From NCBI GenBank assembly GCA_910578515.1, contig CAJTQR010000005.1, positions 1-64,000 on the forward strand: DNA of 64,000 bases. Reading direction: 5' to 3'. The notes under the pieces are model-generated. The model was not told the DNA's origin. It did not search any database and saw only the letters and a list, made by a program, of their open reading frames with translations. The DNA is from an uncultured Duncaniella sp. (lineage in GTDB: Bacteria; Bacteroidota; Bacteroidia; Bacteroidales; Muribaculaceae). Within the stretch, counting starts at the first letter, position 1; each line of letters starts with the position of its first letter. Below are positions 25,266 to 34,052 of this stretch, in pieces. Both the position numbers and the translations under genes were made by a program.

Positions 25266-26309
25266 ATGACACGTCACATTATCATAACCGCATTATGCTT
25301 CATTGCCACAGCTTTCACCGCTTTAGCTTCAGCACCCGTAGAGAGGGTGGACACGCTCCTCTTTTCTCCTAAAGCATCAGCCATCGCAATCTCGAGATAC
25401 CGCACCAACACCACTATAGCTGTGAGTAATGTAGATGGTTCGGCTGACAATTTCTATTACCAGACCGGAAGCTCTACCCGTGTACGCAGCGACGAGCGTA
25501 GCAAGATTAATTACACCGATATCACAAACGTACTGATTGCCGAGACTGATACCAAGAGGCTTCTGGTTCAGTTCACTACCGATAAGAATCACAACGTGGA
25601 GTACACCTATGACCTTCCTGACCCGGACAACCGCTATGTCAAGACCTTTCTTGGGGACAAGAGCAGCGATTTTGGTATCCAGCTCGGAGTCAACTTGGGC
25701 AAATCGGGAGGAACTCGATGGGACCTTGTGTCAGGCGGATGGGGTGCCGGATGGGTCGGCACATTGGATTGCGACCCTTCCATGGATGCTTCCATGTGGA
25801 AGAGTGATGAATTTACTTGGGCGGTAGTTCTCGGTGTGAGAATGACTCATGGACCTCACTCGCTCACTGCCGGACTCGGTATCGACTGGCGAAACTATGT
25901 CACAACCGGTGACAGATATCTCCATAAGGATGAGGAGGGACGAATCACACTCATGCCCTACGAAGAGGGTTCCTCACGTCATCGCTCGCGCATACAGACA
26001 TTCAGTCTTCAGATTCCTGTGCTTTATGGCATATCCTTTGGGGGCAGACGCAATTTCCAGTTTCTGGCTGGTCCCGTGCTCAATTTCAACACCGGTGGCA
26101 ACATCAAGACTCAGTATCGTTTAGGCTCCAACGACTATTCCATCAAGACCCGCCGCATACATCAGAAGCCGGTGACAGTCGATATGATGGCAGAGATAAA
26201 ATACAAATCGGTGGGTATCTACGTGCGCTACGCTCCTATGGAAGTGCTCAAGAGTTCCACAGGGCTCGGTTTCAAGTCAATCTCAACCGGTATAATGCTG
26301 GGGCTTTAA
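25266..26309 (+). CDS. Outer-membrane beta-barrel protein, last gene of the ECF operon
   Basis: A 347-residue protein with a signal peptide ending at ALASA, a region of about 100 residues, then beta-strand-rich sequence with alternating aromatic residues (WAVVLGVRMTHGPHSLTAGLGIDWRNYVTTG) and a C-terminal hydrophobic end with a final Leu, all as in small Bacteroidetes PorT-like barrels. It lies 46 bases after the secreted protein gene. The barrel may be the envelope target or sensor of the sigma system (inference). Confidence 0.68.
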   Translation: MTRHIIITALCFIATAFTALASAPVERVDTLLFSPKASAIAISRYRTNTTIAVSNVDGSADNFYYQTGSSTRVRSDERSKINYTDITNVLIAETDTKRLLVQFTTDKNHNVEYTYDLPDPDNRYVKTFLGDKSSDFGIQLGVNLGKSGGTRWDLVSGGWGAGWVGTLDCDPSMDASMWKSDEFTWAVVLGVRMTHGPHSLTAGLGIDWRNYVTTGDRYLHKDEEGRITLMPYEEGSSRHRSRIQTFSLQIPVLYGISFGGRRNFQFLAGPVLNFNTGGNIKTQYRLGSNDYSIKTRRIHQKPVTVDMMAEIKYKSVGIYVRYAPMEVLKSSTGLGFKSISTGIMLGL

Positions 26310-26372
26310 TCCACACACATTCTTTTGATATCATATCCCAATAGATAAATATATATATCTTAGATAAATGTA

Positions 26373-26419
26373 TATCCGGATAATGTAACTCATTTTATGA
26401 TGTAATGCATATCCGGATA
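26373..26419. repeat. Pair of TATCCGGATA palindromes
   Basis: TATCCGGATA occurs at 26373-26382 and 26410-26419. The two can pair with each other as arms of a larger hairpin (also GATA before the first and TATC after the second). They lie 65 to 110 bases after the barrel gene, followed by a T-rich run, so a terminator is possible, but a pair of operators is another reading. The rest of 26310-26540 has nothing recognisable. Confidence 0.5.
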
Positions 26420-26540
26420 TTATCTTTATTGTGCGCTTACACTGTCACGAGAAATCATTTAAAAGCATAGACAATTATTCTTTTTTATTTTTTAACGTAT
26501 TACTTATCATCATTTTGAGGGTACTTTCCAATATTTTTCG

Positions 26541-26548
26541 TAAATTTG
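26541..26548 (+). promoter_or_regulatory. -7 element of the GH53 gene
   Basis: TAAATTTG, with TTTG at 26514-26517 as a -33 box 23 bases upstream, slightly longer than ideal. GTAGT and ACTAC flank the predicted start as a small inverted repeat (26549-26562). Confidence 0.5.
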
Positions 26549-26612
26549 TAGTAACGACTACTGAAACATACTTACCAACCACGAAAAACAGATAGGAAAT
26601 TCAGAAAACCGA

Positions 26613-27698
26613 ATGAAAATCTCCCGTATATTTTGCCTTGTCGCCTTTGCGGTGCTCGCATCTATGACTTTACTCAGCTGCTCATGCAGCAGTGACCATA
26701 ACGCACCTGACAACGACGCCAACCCCTCGCCCGTAGACCCCGCTCCTTCAGCTTTGCCCTTTGCAAAAGGTGTCGACATGAGTTGGCTCACACAGATGGA
26801 GAGTGAAGGGTTGAAATTCCATGCTCCCGGCTCTCCGGTAGATGGTGACGCCATGCAAATCCTCCGCGACACCAAAGGTGTCAACTCCATGCGTCTGCGA
26901 GTGTGGGTGAATCCTGCCGACAGATGGAATGGGATTGACGACGTGATGGCTAAGGCACGCCGTGCCCACGCTTTGGGAATGCGCCTTATGATTGATTTCC
27001 ATTTCTCCGACACATGGGCTGACCCGGGGCATCAGAGCACTCCTGCCGCCTGGCGAGAGCTTGATATAGATGGTCTGACAGCCAAAGTAGGGGAGCATGT
27101 CACCGATATGCTCGGCAAGCTTAAAGCCGAGGGGATTACTCCTGAGTGGGTGCAGATAGGCAACGAAATTACCCCAGGTATGCTACATCCATTAGGACAT
27201 ATAGACAACCCTGCCAATCTCACCCGCCTCATCAATGCCGGTAACGATGCTGTGAAAGCTATATTTCCCGATGCCAAGGTGATAATCCATTTGGACCGAG
27301 GGGAGGATGAATGGCGTTATACCAACCTATTCCCTAAGCTCCAGGAGCATGGCGCCCGCTACGATATGATAGGGATGTCGCTTTATCCCGATGACCCAAC
27401 AGATGCGCAGCCTGATACATGGAAGGAGATGACCGACAAGTGTCTTGCCAACATCAGGAATCTGCACGCCACTTATGGTAAACCTATAGTAATCTGCGAG
27501 GTCGGAATGCACTATTCCCGTGGTGACATAGCCAAAAAGTGGCTGACATATCTTCGAAGTGAGTGTGAAAAGCTCGGATATGTCGACGGTATATTCTATT
27601 GGGAACCGCAGGCGCCTGCAGGCTACAACAGCGGTTACACCAAAGGATGTTTCATCGACGGAGCACCTACCGAAGCTCTTGACCCATTCAAGGATTGA
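26613..27698 (+). CDS. GH53 endo-beta-1,4-galactanase lipoprotein
   Basis: A 361-residue surface or periplasmic lipoprotein (lipobox LLSC, Cys23) followed by a Pro/Asp-rich linker and a GH53 TIM barrel. The proton donor Glu185 is in WVQIGNEITPGML and the nucleophile Glu296 in VICEVGMHYS. The enzyme cuts beta-1,4-galactan (pectin side chains, arabinogalactan I). It is followed by a GH2 beta-galactosidase on the same strand, 169 bases away, which would release galactose from the oligosaccharides. No SusC/SusD pair is present. Confidence 0.9.
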   Translation: MKISRIFCLVAFAVLASMTLLSCSCSSDHNAPDNDANPSPVDPAPSALPFAKGVDMSWLTQMESEGLKFHAPGSPVDGDAMQILRDTKGVNSMRLRVWVNPADRWNGIDDVMAKARRAHALGMRLMIDFHFSDTWADPGHQSTPAAWRELDIDGLTAKVGEHVTDMLGKLKAEGITPEWVQIGNEITPGMLHPLGHIDNPANLTRLINAGNDAVKAIFPDAKVIIHLDRGEDEWRYTNLFPKLQEHGARYDMIGMSLYPDDPTDAQPDTWKEMTDKCLANIRNLHATYGKPIVICEVGMHYSRGDIAKKWLTYLRSECEKLGYVDGIFYWEPQAPAGYNSGYTKGCFIDGAPTEALDPFKD

Positions 27699-27780
27699 CA
27701 GTCTCGAGGGTTTCCGCGTATGTCATGATTTGTTCTATTTAAGGATTGACTTCAGGTAGATTAACTCTCAGGTTGAATCA

Positions 27781-27832
27781 TCAATCGAATTTCTCTCTCT
27801 CTGCTGCAAAAAATTTCAATCGAATTTCTCTC
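27781..27832 (+). repeat. Two 17-bp direct repeats upstream of the GH2 gene
   Basis: TCAATCGAATTTCTCTC occurs at 27781-27797 and 27816-27832, a period of 35 bases. The second copy ends 35 bases before the GH2 ATG. They could be operator sites for a regulator encoded elsewhere. Confidence 0.5.
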
Positions 27833-27867
27833 CGTTATAAAATCTAAACTAAATACAACCACTATAA

Positions 27868-30300
27868 ATGAAAAAAACAACATCAATTCTAACCCTCTCA
27901 CTGCTGGTCGCTCTCGGTGCGCAGGCATCAGACAGAAAAGTGACCACACTCACCGATGGCTGGCAGTTTACCAAGGGGGAAGCCACACATTCCACCCGCT
28001 GGCAGGATGTGAAAGTGCCACATGACTGGGCTATTTACGGACCGTTTGACCGTGCCAACGACCTTCAGGAAGTGGCTATAACCCAGAACGGCGAGACAGA
28101 AAAGACTTGGAAGACAGGTCGCACCGGCGGTCTCCCATTCATAGGAAAGGGAGAATACCGCACTACCTTCAATGTACCCGACACCACCGGGCGCTCATTT
28201 ACCGTGATATTTGACGGCGCGATGAGCAATCCGGAGGTAATCCTCAATGGCAAGCCTGTGGGCAACTGGGGTTTCGGTTACAACACCTTTTACCTCAATC
28301 TCGACGATGCAATACGCCCTGGCGAAAACGTACTCGAGGTTAAGCTTGAGAACAAGGAGCGTGCTTCGCGCTGGTATCCCGGCGCAGGGCTTTACCGCAA
28401 CGTTCACATAGTGGAGACCGGGAAAGTCCATGTGCCTGTATGGGGTACTTACGTCACCACACCTAAAGTGAGCCGCGAATACGCCTCCGTAAACCTAAAG
28501 ACAGAGATTGAGGGTGCTACCAAGGGACAGAATCTCAAGGTAGTGACCACAATCATGGACCCTCAGGGACGCGAAGTGGCAAAGGAATCGACCCTTTATC
28601 CCGCTCACGGACAAGTCGTGAACCAGAATTTCCTCGTCGAGCATCCTGACCTATGGTCGGTGAAGAAGCCTGCGCTCTACACAGCCATGACCCGCATCTA
28701 TGATGATAAGGAAAAGGAACTCGACAGTTATGAGACACGTTTCGGTATCCGCAAGCTCGAATATATCCCCGACAAGGGTTTCTTCCTCAATGACTCTCTG
28801 GTGAAATTCCAGGGCGTATGTCTCCACCATGACCTCGGTCCGCTCGGAGCGGCAGTAAATCGCTCTGCCATCCGCCATCAGCTCGAACTTCTGCAGGATA
28901 TGGGCGTGAATGCGGTACGCACTTCACATAACATGCCCGCCCCAGAGCTCGTGGAACTTTGCGACGAGATGGGTATCATGCTTATGGTAGAAGCCTTCGA
29001 TGACTGGAGTTTCCGACCCAAGAGTCCCAATGGTTATGGCTCCATCTTTGATGAATGGTGGGAACGCGACATCACAAATATGGTGAAGCATTACCGCAAC
29101 AATCCCTCGGTGGTGATGTGGAGTCACGGCAACGAGGTGCCATCGCAGTGGGACCAGAACAATGGTATAGCCACCATGCTCAAGCTGCAGGACCTCATTC
29201 ATGAACTCGACCCGACCCGTCCTGTCACCAATGGTATGGACCAAATCAGAGCCGTGCTTAACAACGGTTTCGCCGCTGCGCTCGATATACCCGGATTCAA
29301 CTACAAGCCGCAGTATTACAAGGAGGCTTACGACAAGCTCGGACAGAAAATCATACTCGGTTCAGAGACTGCATCAACAGTTTCCTCGAGAGGTGTTTAC
29401 AAGTTCCCTGTCGAAGTAAAGAAGACTGCAATTTATCCCGACAATCAGTCATCATCCTACGACGTGGAGGCTTGCTCATGGTCGAATATCCCCGATATAG
29501 ACTTCGCTGCCGACGATGACCTACCTTACGTTATAGGACAGTTCGTCTGGACCGGTTTTGACTATTTAGGAGAGCCGACACCTTACGATACAGATGCATG
29601 GCCCAGCCATTCAAGCTATTTTGGAATCATAGACCTCGCATCGCTTCCGAAGGACCGTTACTACCTCTACAGGTCAAAATGGAACAAGGAGGACACTACT
29701 CTCCACATACTTCCCCACTGGAATTGGAAAGGTCGTGAGGGAGAGGTGACACCGGTGTTTGTCTACACCAATTTCCCGAAGGCCGAGCTTTTTATCAACG
29801 GCAAGTCGCAGGGGATGCGTGAGAAGAATGACTCAACCGACATGACACGCTATCGCCTGATGTGGAACGAAACAGTCTACGAGCCCGGTGAAGTAAAGGT
29901 GGTGGCATATGATGCATCCGGAAATCCCGCCGCGGAAAAGACAATCCGAACCACCGGCAAACCTCACCATCTCGTGCTTACTCCCAATCGCACCACAGCT
30001 CCCGCTAACGGAGAGGAACTTGTATATGTGACAGTGCAGGTGGCAGACAAGGACGGTAATATCGTTCCAACAGCCGACAATATGGTAAGTTTCACCGTGA
30101 CCGGTGAGGGTACTTACGAAGCAGGAGCCAATGGTGATGCAACATCACTATTAAGTTTCCAGGACCCGAAGATGAAATTGTTCTCAGGAGCCGCAACAGC
30201 TATTCTCCGTACCGGAACTACCCCGGGAGCGCTTACTTTACGCGCCACAGCCCCGGGAGTGAAACCCGCCAACCTCACCATAACTACCACAAAGCCATAG
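27868..30300 (+). CDS. GH2 beta-galactosidase
   Basis: An 810-residue secreted enzyme with a signal peptide (ILTLSLLVALGAQA), the sugar-binding jelly roll (residues ~30-190), an Ig-like domain, and the catalytic TIM barrel with acid/base Glu423 (SHGNEVPSQ) and nucleophile Glu500 (LGSETAST). The last 100 residues form a bacterial Ig-like/invasin-type domain (LTPNRTTAPANGEELVYVTVQVADKDGN). It probably cleaves galactose from galacto-oligosaccharides made by the GH53 partner. Exact substrate is inferred from the neighbour, since GH2 also includes glucuronidases and mannosidases. Confidence 0.88.
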   Translation: MKKTTSILTLSLLVALGAQASDRKVTTLTDGWQFTKGEATHSTRWQDVKVPHDWAIYGPFDRANDLQEVAITQNGETEKTWKTGRTGGLPFIGKGEYRTTFNVPDTTGRSFTVIFDGAMSNPEVILNGKPVGNWGFGYNTFYLNLDDAIRPGENVLEVKLENKERASRWYPGAGLYRNVHIVETGKVHVPVWGTYVTTPKVSREYASVNLKTEIEGATKGQNLKVVTTIMDPQGREVAKESTLYPAHGQVVNQNFLVEHPDLWSVKKPALYTAMTRIYDDKEKELDSYETRFGIRKLEYIPDKGFFLNDSLVKFQGVCLHHDLGPLGAAVNRSAIRHQLELLQDMGVNAVRTSHNMPAPELVELCDEMGIMLMVEAFDDWSFRPKSPNGYGSIFDEWWERDITNMVKHYRNNPSVVMWSHGNEVPSQWDQNNGIATMLKLQDLIHELDPTRPVTNGMDQIRAVLNNGFAAALDIPGFNYKPQYYKEAYDKLGQKIILGSETASTVSSRGVYKFPVEVKKTAIYPDNQSSSYDVEACSWSNIPDIDFAADDDLPYVIGQFVWTGFDYLGEPTPYDTDAWPSHSSYFGIIDLASLPKDRYYLYRSKWNKEDTTLHILPHWNWKGREGEVTPVFVYTNFPKAELFINGKSQGMREKNDSTDMTRYRLMWNETVYEPGEVKVVAYDASGNPAAEKTIRTTGKPHHLVLTPNRTTAPANGEELVYVTVQVADKDGNIVPTADNMVSFTVTGEGTYEAGANGDATSLLSFQDPKMKLFSGAATAILRTGTTPGALTLRATAPGVKPANLTITTTKP

Positions 30301-30311
30301 TTGTGAGTGTT

Positions 30312-30342
30312 AATTTCATGGAGGAATAGATTCCATGAAATT
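30312..30342 (+). terminator. Hairpin after the GH2 gene
   Basis: AATTTCATGGA and TCCATGAAATT pair perfectly around nine bases, 11 bases past the stop. It lacks a clear T run. Between 30343 and 30636 the only other structure is a weaker hairpin near 30415-30440; no gene is seen. Confidence 0.6.
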
Positions 30343-30636
30343 GATTGCAAACGTTGTGATTTCTTTGCTTTTCATTCAAAGGACTGATTAAAAATTAAAT
30401 AATTTTATTTTCTTGAGGAATCTGTCAATCAGATTTCCCTCCCATCCCCCACATTGGGACTAATGCGACAGCTTCAGAGCGCTGACGGGTGACCTACTGA
30501 TGAAGGGGTGCTGGGTTGAGAAGATAGAATGACAGGATGTATCCGTAATGCAAAGGTAATATCACAAACAACCTAAAAAAGTGCGATAATGTAAGAGTGC
30601 GTAAATTTTTAACACAAAATTTGAATTTTAACCAAA

Positions 30637-30653
30637 GAGGCTGTCTAACAAGT
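30637..30653 (+). repeat. Left terminal inverted repeat of the cassette
   Basis: GAGGCTGTCTAACAAGT, the exact reverse complement of 35448-35464. It overlaps the outer arm of a nested inverted repeat at 30643-30772. Confidence 0.65.
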
Positions 30654-30772
30654 CCCCAAAATTGAAAATTATCCCTATCGAAGTTTGAAGTGCCCTCCAA
30701 AATTGTATTCAACTTTTTTGGGGGCACTTCAGTTCTGACGTGGTAAAATCGTAAAATTCGGACTTATTAGAC
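30643..30772. repeat. Nested inverted repeat at the left end (MITE-like)
   Basis: GTCTAACAAGTCC (30643-30655) and GGACTTATTAGAC (30760-30772) are inverted repeats with one mismatch. Inside them GAAGTGCCC (30687-30695) and GGGCACTTC (30722-30730) form a second stem with an A/T-rich loop. The inner stem could terminate the KAP gene, which stops at 30779. Together they look like a 130-bp foldback element. Confidence 0.55.
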
Positions 30773-30778
30773 TAATAC

Positions 30779-33700
30779 TTACGCGGTTTCAACCTCGGGT
30801 ACTGAATCTATCGAATTGACAAATTCAATCAACTGCGGATTTGAATCTTTTTGTGAGAGGTTCTTGAGGCTCTTTTTCAATTCATAGGCATCATCCCCAG
30901 CTATATTTATTAAATCCATATAAAAATCTTTGTTTTGCAGAATCAATGAACGGCATGCCCCATCGGAAATTACAGGTTTCACTATTTTGTCAATAACTTC
31001 TCCAGCTTGACTTTTTAAATTACCATGTGTTCTAAGCCATGGTTCGAAAAACTGGAACTTTATTGCATTGATAGTCTTTTTACCGATACAGAAATCATTT
31101 CTTATATCGGTAACAGTCGATTTAATTTTTCGTTTGTCCAGCCTTTCAATTATATTCTTAAAGCAATCAGGCAAAGAACTCCAATTCTGAGTACCAGAAG
31201 CAATATCTATTAGAATCTTTTTACCAAATTCTGTCAGGTTATCAGGCAGGGATTTGATCTTAGTCAATAAATGGTTTGTTGCCACAAGCCAGTAATTGGA
31301 TGCATGGTTTGCTTTTTGGGCATATAGCGTATTTGAACTTACTTCAGACAACGCTTCGATTGCGATTTTATTGATATGGTCGGTCAAGACATTACTTATC
31401 TTAGTGGTCAAACTATAAAAAGACGCACGAGGAATTACAATTTGGATATTGTTTTTGCTTAAATGCTCATCCAAATCGCTATCCCATTCGGCTAAATGCT
31501 CGATAAATGCATCTTCCGTAACACTTATCCTATTCTTGATATTTTCAAACTGAGGTAATATATCTATAAGTGATAATTTATACCCCAATTTATTTTTTAC
31601 CATATACTGCAAAGTGTCATTCAATAACGAATTATTCCAACCAACACTCTTAATCAATAAATCTCCATGATTCACGTAATAATCCATGATTTTTGCAACA
31701 TATTTTATATCTCCACTCTCTATTAAGGAAACGGAGCGACCATGTGCCAGTTGCATGGCGACCAAATCATAATATCCAGACTCTTCAATGTTTCGACCAT
31801 CAGTGTTTAATTCAGAATGCAACTGATTTATGTAGGTTGAATCTAACGTTACAGATAAAGGTCTTTCTTCGTCAGATGCCAATAAACGATAGGTTGTAAA
31901 TATAGCCCCTAAATTGTCTTTATTTACGCCCTTCGTTTTTATGCAATTCATGATTGTTTGCAGAAGTGTTGGGAACGTATAGGCAGAATCGCTCTTTAAT
32001 GTTTTTACAATATCTGCATGGTCGAAATTATCGGGTAGTAAGTTTGACAAATAAGTATCGAGTGCCTCTGAATTTGTTTTTACTTGATAATACTCGTATG
32101 CTTTGGTTGTATTATCATCTCGATAGGCCTTATGTGTTTTATTTGCAACTTTAATATAATCGATAAACGTATTTGACTCAACTGTTTTTGCTTCAATCAA
32201 TGACGCAAAATCGCACGACAACTTATTTTGCTCAATAAACCGGTCAATTTCGTTTAATGTCTTGAAATAGTCGCCGCCATTAAAGTCTTTGAACCGAACT
32301 ACCTTTTTATATAATTGAGCAATCACATGATTTTGGTTTTCCGTGTCTAAATGCAATAGTAACTCTTGATATTCGACAGGGAACGCTTGTTCATCAATAG
32401 GCTCCTTTAACTTCAATTTTGCTATTCTTTGCCATATATGCAAAATAGTATCATTCTTTCGAGTTAATGTATGCAAACAGTGTATAATTTTATCGACAAG
32501 CGCATCATCTATTCCCTTTATAACTTCATCCAACACAATGTCAAATTGCTTATTGGTATTCGCGTATTGGTTTATATCATGGTCGTCTTCTCCGTTGATG
32601 CAACCTTCGATATATTTCTTCAATGGAATTTGTCGCGCATGTTCAACATCAACACCATATACCAAAGCTGCAATTTCGCGTTGGGTTTGCAGATTATTGT
32701 TAATTATTGTTTGAATGCCATTCAGATAGTCGCCGGACAATATTTGTTCTGCTGGATTTGCGAGAATCTCTGCCTTCTTAAGACAGAACAAAGCTATGTT
32801 TATCATCGAAATTTCATTGCTCCATTCTTGACGAAGAGCAACCATTTCATTGATAAATGATATAATTTCCCGAACGTTGGCGTTGGGATTCACCAATCTG
32901 AATATTCGATTTATTGTTTCGCTCTCGTCATTCCCTTCTTCACCAAATGCTTCAACAAAAAATTTATCTACGATATTCCGATAGTCGGTAATAACAGGAG
33001 GAGCGACACGATAAACAATGGGGAAAGTCTTATTGATGAAATACTTGGTAAGTTGTTTCGTTTGCTCGTTGGTCTCATCTCCGAATGCACAAGCTAAATG
33101 TGTTTCATCGAAAGGAATAACAGCCCAAACATTTTCAAAACCGCTATCGGCGAAGAATGTATGGATAGAAGACCATAGTTCTTTTACTTTTTCAGCGGGA
33201 AGTCTATCCATGTTGTCAAAAACAAGGACTAATTTATGTTGTCCTTTTTCCTTGATAAAATCAGAAATGTCCTGCATCCATGCTTTGAATTCACAAACAG
33301 TCGGTTCATCCTCGCTCAAAGTCTCATAACATACATCATTTTCGATTTTATCTTGATAAATAGCTAACAAATAACTCCATCCATATTTTTGAGGGTCTTT
33401 ACGATACTTTAGCCACCAAATAGATAACGCAATAAGAACTGGCAGTGCAGCTATGATAATAGACAATAAAGAAAACCCGCACGTTGTGGGTGTAGGTTTT
33501 ACTGCATATGCAATAAATGTAAATATCGGAGTTAGGACAGCAACCAAAAATGCAGCAACCATACCATTGCTGATAAGGGGATATTTTTCAGTTACAGTTT
33601 CCGTTTTGCGAGCTAATAAATATTTCAATTTATCAGACCACGATACGGTTTTCGAACCTCCACCTTTGACTTTTATTGTTGCATCTCCAGATAAGATACC

Positions 33701-34036
33701 ATCATCAATAAGTTTACTTGTAAGCAATTCCAATATAGATCGGCGTTGCAAATCTTCTTGATGCCCCCATGCATCATACTCAAAAAAGTAATAGTTGTCG
33801 GACAATTCACTTTCCAACATTTTCACCACGTTGGATTTTCCAGACCCCCAAATACCTTCGATACCGATAATTCGAGGTAAAGAACATTCTTCATTCAATG
33901 AATCGTTCTGACGAAAATGGCGAGCAATAGTTTTTGCCAGCCTTTTTTGCGAACCTCCGTCGAATTTATCAATACCGCACGGCTTATTTTGGATAAAGCG
34001 GGGATATTGCTGTTGGGATTGTAGTTTACTTTCCAT
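30779..34036 (-). CDS. KAP-family P-loop NTPase with inserted membrane helices
   Basis: A 1085-residue protein. Walker A GIWGSGKS is at residues 61-68 and Walker B LVLVFDNMDRL near 269-279. Between them are two membrane helices (about 158-180 and 187-209), the arrangement that defines KAP NTPases (named after Kidins220/ARMS and the F-plasmid protein PifA, which excludes phage T7). Residues from about 450 to the end are helical and match nothing I know. It sits at the inner membrane with most of the protein in the cytoplasm. It starts 16 bases after the DUF4143 gene, so the two form an operon. The low G+C suggests transfer. A phage-defence role is inference from family and context. Confidence 0.85.
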   Translation of the reverse strand: MESKLQSQQQYPRFIQNKPCGIDKFDGGSQKRLAKTIARHFRQNDSLNEECSLPRIIGIEGIWGSGKSNVVKMLESELSDNYYFFEYDAWGHQEDLQRRSILELLTSKLIDDGILSGDATIKVKGGGSKTVSWSDKLKYLLARKTETVTEKYPLISNGMVAAFLVAVLTPIFTFIAYAVKPTPTTCGFSLLSIIIAALPVLIALSIWWLKYRKDPQKYGWSYLLAIYQDKIENDVCYETLSEDEPTVCEFKAWMQDISDFIKEKGQHKLVLVFDNMDRLPAEKVKELWSSIHTFFADSGFENVWAVIPFDETHLACAFGDETNEQTKQLTKYFINKTFPIVYRVAPPVITDYRNIVDKFFVEAFGEEGNDESETINRIFRLVNPNANVREIISFINEMVALRQEWSNEISMINIALFCLKKAEILANPAEQILSGDYLNGIQTIINNNLQTQREIAALVYGVDVEHARQIPLKKYIEGCINGEDDHDINQYANTNKQFDIVLDEVIKGIDDALVDKIIHCLHTLTRKNDTILHIWQRIAKLKLKEPIDEQAFPVEYQELLLHLDTENQNHVIAQLYKKVVRFKDFNGGDYFKTLNEIDRFIEQNKLSCDFASLIEAKTVESNTFIDYIKVANKTHKAYRDDNTTKAYEYYQVKTNSEALDTYLSNLLPDNFDHADIVKTLKSDSAYTFPTLLQTIMNCIKTKGVNKDNLGAIFTTYRLLASDEERPLSVTLDSTYINQLHSELNTDGRNIEESGYYDLVAMQLAHGRSVSLIESGDIKYVAKIMDYYVNHGDLLIKSVGWNNSLLNDTLQYMVKNKLGYKLSLIDILPQFENIKNRISVTEDAFIEHLAEWDSDLDEHLSKNNIQIVIPRASFYSLTTKISNVLTDHINKIAIEALSEVSSNTLYAQKANHASNYWLVATNHLLTKIKSLPDNLTEFGKKILIDIASGTQNWSSLPDCFKNIIERLDKRKIKSTVTDIRNDFCIGKKTINAIKFQFFEPWLRTHGNLKSQAGEVIDKIVKPVISDGACRSLILQNKDFYMDLINIAGDDAYELKKSLKNLSQKDSNPQLIEFVNSIDSVPEVETA

Positions 34037-34052
34037 ATACGTAATTTATTGA

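Noticed and set aside
27690..27750. AAGGATTGAC at 27690-27699 and 27741-27750
   Set aside because: A short direct repeat whose first copy includes the GH53 stop codon; there is no clear role, and the longer 17-bp repeat next to it is better supported.
30494..30727. 77-codon minus-strand frame over the left terminal repeat
   Set aside because: It reads through the inverted repeats and has no recognisable domain.
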